Assembly: GCA_007120055.1 (NCBI GenBank)
Contig: SKOL01000527.1
Span: 1-11,406 of the forward strand
DNA: 11,406 nucleotides
Direction of reading: 5' to 3'
DNA from: Anaerobacillus sp.
Lineage (GTDB): Bacteria > Bacillota > Bacilli > Bacillales_H > Anaerobacillaceae
The notes beneath the pieces are model-generated. The model was given only the letters and a program-made list of their open reading frames with translations, ran no database searches and was not told the origin of the DNA. A program made the position numbers and the translations under genes. Position 1 is the stretch's first letter. Every line of letters begins with the position of its first letter. Positions 8,204 through 11,406 of this stretch are shown in pieces.

Positions 8204-9292
8204 TTAAACCTCCACGTTATTATTTTTAGTAGTACTTGCAGCATTTGTTAAATCAACACCATACCTTCTTCCAATTTCAAATAGTTCTTCAGCTACCTTT
8301 TGAGGAAGCTCAATTCCTTTTTCTTTTCTCTCTAATGTTCTCTTATACTCAATTTCTCCTGGAATAAAAATCTCATCCACTCCAGGTGCTTTCGGTTCTT
8401 CTTTAATTTCACCAATATACTGATCGATTCTTTGTTTAAATAGATCAATAGGCATAAATCGGTTTATATCAATTGCAATAAACAAATGACCGACGTTTTG
8501 AGGGTCAACCCAATTCTCATACATATTGTTTACGTATTTTCCGAAGCCGGCTCCAGTTAATACACCAGCTAGAATGTCTATTAACATAGAAATTCCATAT
8601 CCTTTAGGGCCACCTAATGGTAGAACAGAGCCTTCTAAAGCAGCATTCGCATCTGTAGTAGCATTCCCAGCTTTATCTATTGCCCAACCTTCCGGAATCT
8701 TTTCTCCTTTTTGTGCTGCAACAATTATTTTCCCTCTTGCAACTACACTTGTTGCCATGTCCAGAATAAATGGTATATCAGTTCCAGTTGGTACACCAAC
8801 AGCTAGAGGATTAGTACCAATAAATGGACGTACTCCGCCAGTTGGAGGCATTGTCTGTGAAGCATTGGACATTACAAGAAGGATTGTATCTTTATCTACT
8901 GCTTTTAACGCATAATAAGCACCAGTTCCAAAATGATTTGAGTTTTTAACACCAACCAACCCAATTCCAGTTTTTTGAGATTTTTCTAAAGCCACATCTA
9001 AAGCTTTTTTTCCTACAAACGAGCCAAAGTTGTTATTTCCGTCAATTAATGCGGTTGAATCATTTTCATTATCTATTAAAACTTTAGAAGACGGATCAAT
9101 CATTTTTTCTTCGATTCTCTTCAAATAAATTGCCGTTCTAACAACCCCATGGGAATCTACTCCTCGTAAATCTGCTTCAATTAATGATTCCGCTACAATT
9201 TCAGCAGTTTCCTTAGGAACACCAGCTTTGATAAATATTTCCCCACAAAAATTTTCAAGTTGTTTCCAATTATAATTTGTTGGTACCGACAT
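8204..9292 (-). CDS. Ldh-family (malate/L-lactate/ureidoglycolate/ComC-type) 2-hydroxyacid dehydrogenase
   Basis: A NAD(P)-dependent oxidoreductase of the type II malate/L-lactate dehydrogenase family, which is structurally unrelated to the classical Rossmann malate dehydrogenases. It would interconvert a 2-hydroxy acid and a 2-oxo acid. At 362 aa it is full length. Visible signatures are VDSHGV (45-50, H48), NSNHFG (117-122, H120), GTNPLAVG (159-166), LDMATS (177-182) and PLGGPKGYG (225-233). Members include sulfolactate dehydrogenase ComC, ureidoglycolate dehydrogenase and 2,3-diketo-L-gulonate reductase YiaK; the last is itself encoded beside a TRAP transporter in E. coli. The start overlaps the end of the RraA-like gene by 23 bp and the nearest AAAGG is about 13 bp upstream, suggesting translational coupling. 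Substrate unknown; I infer oxidation of the imported acid. Confidence 0.9.
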   Translation of the reverse strand: MSVPTNYNWKQLENFCGEIFIKAGVPKETAEIVAESLIEADLRGVDSHGVVRTAIYLKRIEEKMIDPSSKVLIDNENDSTALIDGNNNFGSFVGKKALDVALEKSQKTGIGLVGVKNSNHFGTGAYYALKAVDKDTILLVMSNASQTMPPTGGVRPFIGTNPLAVGVPTGTDIPFILDMATSVVARGKIIVAAQKGEKIPEGWAIDKAGNATTDANAALEGSVLPLGGPKGYGISMLIDILAGVLTGAGFGKYVNNMYENWVDPQNVGHLFIAIDINRFMPIDLFKQRIDQYIGEIKEEPKAPGVDEIFIPGEIEYKRTLERKEKGIELPQKVAEELFEIGRRYGVDLTNAASTTKNNNVEV

Positions 9293-9965
9293 TCATTTCA
9301 CAGCCTTTCTTCTCCAAAGTCTCATCGACCCAAGATCTATCAACTGTATTCTCATCAATAGACTTTAAGATTTCTTCTTCTACTAATCTTTGTTTTTGCG
9401 CTAGAATTAATATATTTTCCGCATCTTCTAATGGAACTGCTACAATTCCATCTTCGTCCCCTACGATAATATCGCCAGGCTTAACGATCATCCCATCTAG
9501 TGAAATAGGAACATTAATTTCACCAGGTCCATCCTTATAAGGTCCTCGGTGGGTTACTCCGCATGCATAAATAGGAAATTCATCTTCCGCAAAAGCTGCC
9601 GTATCTCTAATTGCTCCATAAATTACAAATCCACCTAGATGGTTCTTTTGAGCAATACGTAGCATAATTTCTCCAACAATTGCATTTGTCAAATCACCAC
9701 CAGCATCAACGACGATAACATCACCAGGTTCAGCCATATCGAGAGCTTTATGTACCATTAAATTATCACCAGGTCTTGTTTTAACTGTAAAAGCAGGTCC
9801 AACCAATTTACCTTTTTTATGATACTGTTGGAACTTTGCACCTGCCGCACTCATACGATTCATATTGTCGCTAATATGTGGCGTCACAATTTCTGTGAAT
9901 TCACCTACTAATTTTTCAGATGGTCTGTTCTCCATTGGTAAAACTCGAAATCCTAGATTTGCCAT
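9270..9965 (-). CDS. RraA-like class II aldolase (HMG/CHA aldolase family) or oxaloacetate decarboxylase
   Basis: 231 aa of the RraA/4-hydroxy-4-methyl-2-oxoglutarate aldolase family. Characterised aldolases of this fold use a divalent metal to split 4-hydroxy-2-oxo acids to pyruvate plus a second carbonyl compound, and many also decarboxylate oxaloacetate. The glycine-rich VVDAGGDLTNAIVGE block (85-99) and IYGAIRDTAAF (115-125), with the R120-D121 pair that binds substrate and metal, are intact. The GDIIVGDEDGIVAVP block (164-178) is the usual family ending. About 40 further residues form a helical C-terminal tail. The RNase-E-inhibitor label often attached to this family is unlikely to apply in such a host. 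AAGGAGGAG ahead of the ATG gives a strong start. It follows the repressor by 30 bp and overlaps the next dehydrogenase by 23 bp. Confidence 0.85.
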   Translation of the reverse strand: MANLGFRVLPMENRPSEKLVGEFTEIVTPHISDNMNRMSAAGAKFQQYHKKGKLVGPAFTVKTRPGDNLMVHKALDMAEPGDVIVVDAGGDLTNAIVGEIMLRIAQKNHLGGFVIYGAIRDTAAFAEDEFPIYACGVTHRGPYKDGPGEINVPISLDGMIVKPGDIIVGDEDGIVAVPLEDAENILILAQKQRLVEEEILKSIDENTVDRSWVDETLEKKGCEMNVGTNKL

Positions 9966-9995
9966 AACTTTCTCCTCCTTATAAATTCAGCATTG

Positions 9996-11018
9996 TTACT
10001 TCGCGCAACTTTCCCTAATAATTAAATTCGGTTGTAATAAAGTTATTTCAACCTCATTGTCCCCCTTTTTTTTAAGTAACTCTATTAAGTTCATCGCAGC
10101 CCTTTCACCCATTTGATAACTTGGCTGATTAACAGTAGTTAACGGTGGTGCTAAATGTTTTGCCCAAACCGTTTCATCATATCCGATCAGTGATAAATCT
10201 TCTGGAACTTTTATATTTAATTCCTTTAAACCTTCGAGAATTTCAAGTGTCATCATATTGTTTGTAGAAAAAATGGCATCAGGTCGATGTTTTTGATTAA
10301 GTAAATCATGGACTGTTTCTTTTACAGATCCTTTTCTTTCATCGATGATCTTTATTAGTGTCTTATCAATTTCAATACCGTTGTTAGTTAAGGCAGCCTT
10401 ATAACCTTCAATCCTCTCAAGTCTAGGACTAATTCCATTTGGCGGATAAATAATTAAAGCAATTGACTTTCTTCCAACATCTATTAGCCGTTGAACCGCT
10501 AACATTGATCCTTTGACATTATCGACAGTAATTGTATTAATATGTATTCCTTCAATTTTCCTGTTAATAGCTACCATAGGATACTTATTATCTACTAGTT
10601 GTTGATATAGAGATTTATTTTTCATTGTCGGGTTTACTATTATGCCATCAACCTGTTTTGATTTTAAATCCTCTATAAACTCTTCCTCGAGTTTTGGGTC
10701 ATCATTGGAATTACAAATCATCAAGTTATAACCACTATTCCGACATATATCTTCAGCCCCTTCTAAAACTTGAGACCAAAAGGGATTCTGTAAATTCGAT
10801 AAGACGATTCCTATTACATTCGTTTTTACCTGTTTTAAACTTTTTGCTAAAGCATTAGGTTTGTAATTAAGCTCATTGATTACTTTTAAAACTTTTTCTT
10901 TCGTAGTTTCATTGACATACTCATAATTCCCGTTAATTATTCTTGAAACAGTAGTTTTGGATACACCAGCCCTTTTCGCAACTTCTTCCATAGTAATTTT
11001 CATTTTATTATCAACCAT
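9996..11018 (-). CDS. LacI-family transcriptional regulator, probable operon repressor
   Basis: 340 aa. An N-terminal LacI helix-turn-helix (TMEEVAKRAGVSKTTVSRI, 9-27) is followed by the hinge helix NYKPNALAKSLK (51-62) and a periplasmic-binding-protein-like sensor domain (about 67-333). LacI landmarks include NVIGIVLSNLQNPFW, VDGIIVNP, GYDETVWAKHLAPPLTTVNQ and a final LIIRESC. From memory the N-terminal half resembles KdgR-type sugar-acid regulators of Bacillus (not checked). I keep the ATG at 11018 because AAAGG lies 8 bp upstream; the internal methionine at residue 6 has no well-spaced site. It is the first gene of the operon, and its own 5' leader holds three palindromic LacI-type operators, so negative autoregulation with induction by a pathway metabolite is the natural reading. 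The inducer is not known. Confidence 0.93.
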   Translation of the reverse strand: MVDNKMKITMEEVAKRAGVSKTTVSRIINGNYEYVNETTKEKVLKVINELNYKPNALAKSLKQVKTNVIGIVLSNLQNPFWSQVLEGAEDICRNSGYNLMICNSNDDPKLEEEFIEDLKSKQVDGIIVNPTMKNKSLYQQLVDNKYPMVAINRKIEGIHINTITVDNVKGSMLAVQRLIDVGRKSIALIIYPPNGISPRLERIEGYKAALTNNGIEIDKTLIKIIDERKGSVKETVHDLLNQKHRPDAIFSTNNMMTLEILEGLKELNIKVPEDLSLIGYDETVWAKHLAPPLTTVNQPSYQMGERAAMNLIELLKKKGDNEVEITLLQPNLIIRESCAK

Positions 11019-11030
11019 CCTTGCTACCTT

Positions 11031-11070
11031 TGAAACCGGTTTCTGAAACCGGTTTCTGAAACCGGTTAAC
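11031..11070 (-). promoter_or_regulatory. Three tandem LacI/cre-type operators
   Basis: Three copies of a 13-bp unit, TGAAACCGGTTTC, placed head to tail. Two cores, GAAACCGGTTTC at 11032-11043 and 11045-11056, are perfect 12-bp palindromes with the central CG seen in LacI-family operators. The third (11058-11069) has changed its last two bases (GAAACCGGTTAA). The set starts at the expected transcription start and ends 12 bp before the repressor ATG, so binding would block initiation or elongation. The first two also match the catabolite repression cre consensus TGWAANCGNTNWCA at 13 of 14 positions, so CcpA could share the sites. Confidence 0.88.
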
Positions 11071-11073
11071 TAA

Positions 11074-11102
11074 ATAATAACAGATTAATTGAATTGTTGC
11101 AA
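11074..11102 (-). promoter_or_regulatory. Sigma-A-type promoter of the operon
   Basis: On the minus strand a -35 TTGCAA (11097-11102) and a -10 TATTAT (11074-11079) are 17 bp apart, with a TGT just before the -10 (extended -10 motif). A run of nine A residues and flanking A/T (11103-11123) lies directly upstream of the -35 and looks like an UP element. The predicted start near 11067 falls inside the operator array. No other comparable promoter is visible between the operon genes, so this one probably serves all ten. Confidence 0.82.
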
Positions 11103-11139
11103 TAATTATTTTTTTTTAAAAAGCAATTAAAGAAAATTA

Positions 11140-11172
11140 AAATCCCCAACCGGTTTAACCGGTTGGGGATTT
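11140..11172 (-). terminator. Perfect-stem terminator of the right-hand gene, with operator-like boxes in the stem
   Basis: A perfect 16-bp inverted repeat with a 1-nt centre (11140-11155 and 11157-11172), followed on the minus strand by TTTTAATTTTC. It begins 7 bp after the stop of the partial gene at the right edge and should insulate the operon promoter from that gene. The stem includes two AACCGGTT palindromes (11148-11155, 11157-11164) identical to the core of the operators at 11031-11070. Confidence 0.82.
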
Positions 11173-11179
11173 ACTTATT

Positions 11180-11325
11180 TTAAACCAACGTCTCCTCTTC
11201 CTTCTTAAAGAAACTCTTCAACGCTCGATACACATCGCTTTTTTCTTTCAAAATATAATGACGAAATCTCTCGTCTTTGATGTTTTTGTAGGCGTTCATG
11301 AGTGTGCTGTGGCGGTTGTATTGGT
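11180..11325 (-). repeat. Right member of the 146-bp direct repeat flanking the operon
   Basis: Gap-free counterpart of 101-246, about 90% identical. Each copy encodes the same gene tail and is followed within 10 bp by a terminator hairpin, but the two hairpins have unrelated stem sequences. Homology therefore covers the coding tail only and not the downstream sequence. Confidence 0.9.
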
Positions 11326-11406
11326 TCACCTCACCATACCCGAACATGCTGGAGATTTCCATGAGCTGGTTGACTAGTTTTAGGCAGCGGGCGTTGTCGG
11401 AGGTTA
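11180..11406 (-). CDS. C-terminal part of an unrecognised protein (right copy of the repeated gene), cut by the window edge
   Basis: The reading frame is open from the right edge to a TAA at 11180-11182 and shows the last 75 or so residues. They are rich in Lys, Arg, Glu and Tyr with no membrane segment: an [10 protein letters not shown] segment, a [17 protein letters not shown] stretch, then a helical charged tail ending KKEEETLV. The methionine at 11362 is internal, since the frame continues upstream of it with sensible sequence. A second, truncated copy of the last 48 residues lies at 101-250. The synonymous pattern of differences shows that the family is under protein-level selection and present in at least two copies. 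I do not recognise it; a mobile-element protein is possible but not shown. Confidence 0.7.
   Translation of the reverse strand, partial: TSDNARCLKLVNQLMEISSMFGYGEVNQYNRHSTLMNAYKNIKDERFRHYILKEKSDVYRALKSFFKKEEETLV

Noticed and set aside
9270..9965. RraA-like protein as a regulator of RNase E
   Set aside because: The metal/substrate RD motif is intact and the gene lies in a catabolic operon; the ribonuclease role is known from Gram-negative RraA.
283..11018. Sulfolactate degradation operon
   Set aside because: The Ldh-type and hydroxyacid dehydrogenases fit, but no sulfo-lyase (SuyAB-like) gene is present and an aldolase plus glycerate kinase would be unexplained.
11031..11070. Short tandem repeats as a possible CRISPR or minisatellite
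   Set aside because: Units are only 13 bp, palindromic with a central CG, without spacers, and sit at a promoter; operators explain them better.

Overview
This AT-rich window has strong GGAGG-type ribosome binding sites, a LacI-type regulator, near-cre operator boxes and a lipoprotein transport receptor. Together these point to a low-GC Gram-positive, most likely a Bacillaceae-type bacterium; the species cannot be read from the sequence. Every gene I can support lies on the minus strand, so transcription runs from right to left. I see no RNA gene and no CRISPR array, and no complete insertion sequence.

Right edge (11140-11406): the 3' end of an unrecognised gene that enters from outside the window, closed by a perfect-stem hairpin. 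Next (11031-11123) is a strong promoter with an A-tract upstream, a TTGCAA -35 and an extended TATTAT -10. Three tandem palindromic operators, 13 bp apart, sit on its start site and 5' leader. The core (283-11018) is a ten-gene catabolic operon read in this order: LacI-type repressor, RraA-like aldolase, Ldh/malate-lactate-type dehydrogenase, iron-containing alcohol dehydrogenase, aldehyde dehydrogenase, TRAP transporter receptor (dctP), small (dctQ) and large (dctM) membrane subunits, glycerate 2-kinase and D-2-hydroxyacid (hydroxypyruvate/glyoxylate) dehydrogenase. Genes overlap or are separated by short gaps. The only long gap (126 bp, dctP-dctQ) holds two stem-loops without U-runs, probably RNA processing or stability elements. 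At the left edge (52-250) is a truncated second copy of the tail of the same unrecognised gene seen at the right edge, followed by a strong intrinsic terminator that is the only plausible end of the operon transcript. Positions 1-51 show nothing I can name.

Working model (inference): a hydroxylated carboxylic acid is imported by the TRAP system and oxidised at the 2-hydroxyl by the Ldh-type enzyme. The resulting 2-oxo-4-hydroxy acid is split by the RraA-like aldolase to pyruvate plus an aldehyde. The alcohol and aldehyde dehydrogenases adjust the redox state of that aldehyde, and glycerate or hydroxypyruvate is funnelled through the reductase and kinase to 2-phosphoglycerate. This resembles a non-phosphorylative Entner-Doudoroff-like or 3-deoxy-sugar-acid route with no dehydratase gene in the cluster. 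The actual substrate is not determined. The operon is bracketed by about 90%-identical tails of a multicopy gene, so it may have arrived or been rearranged through recombination at that gene family.
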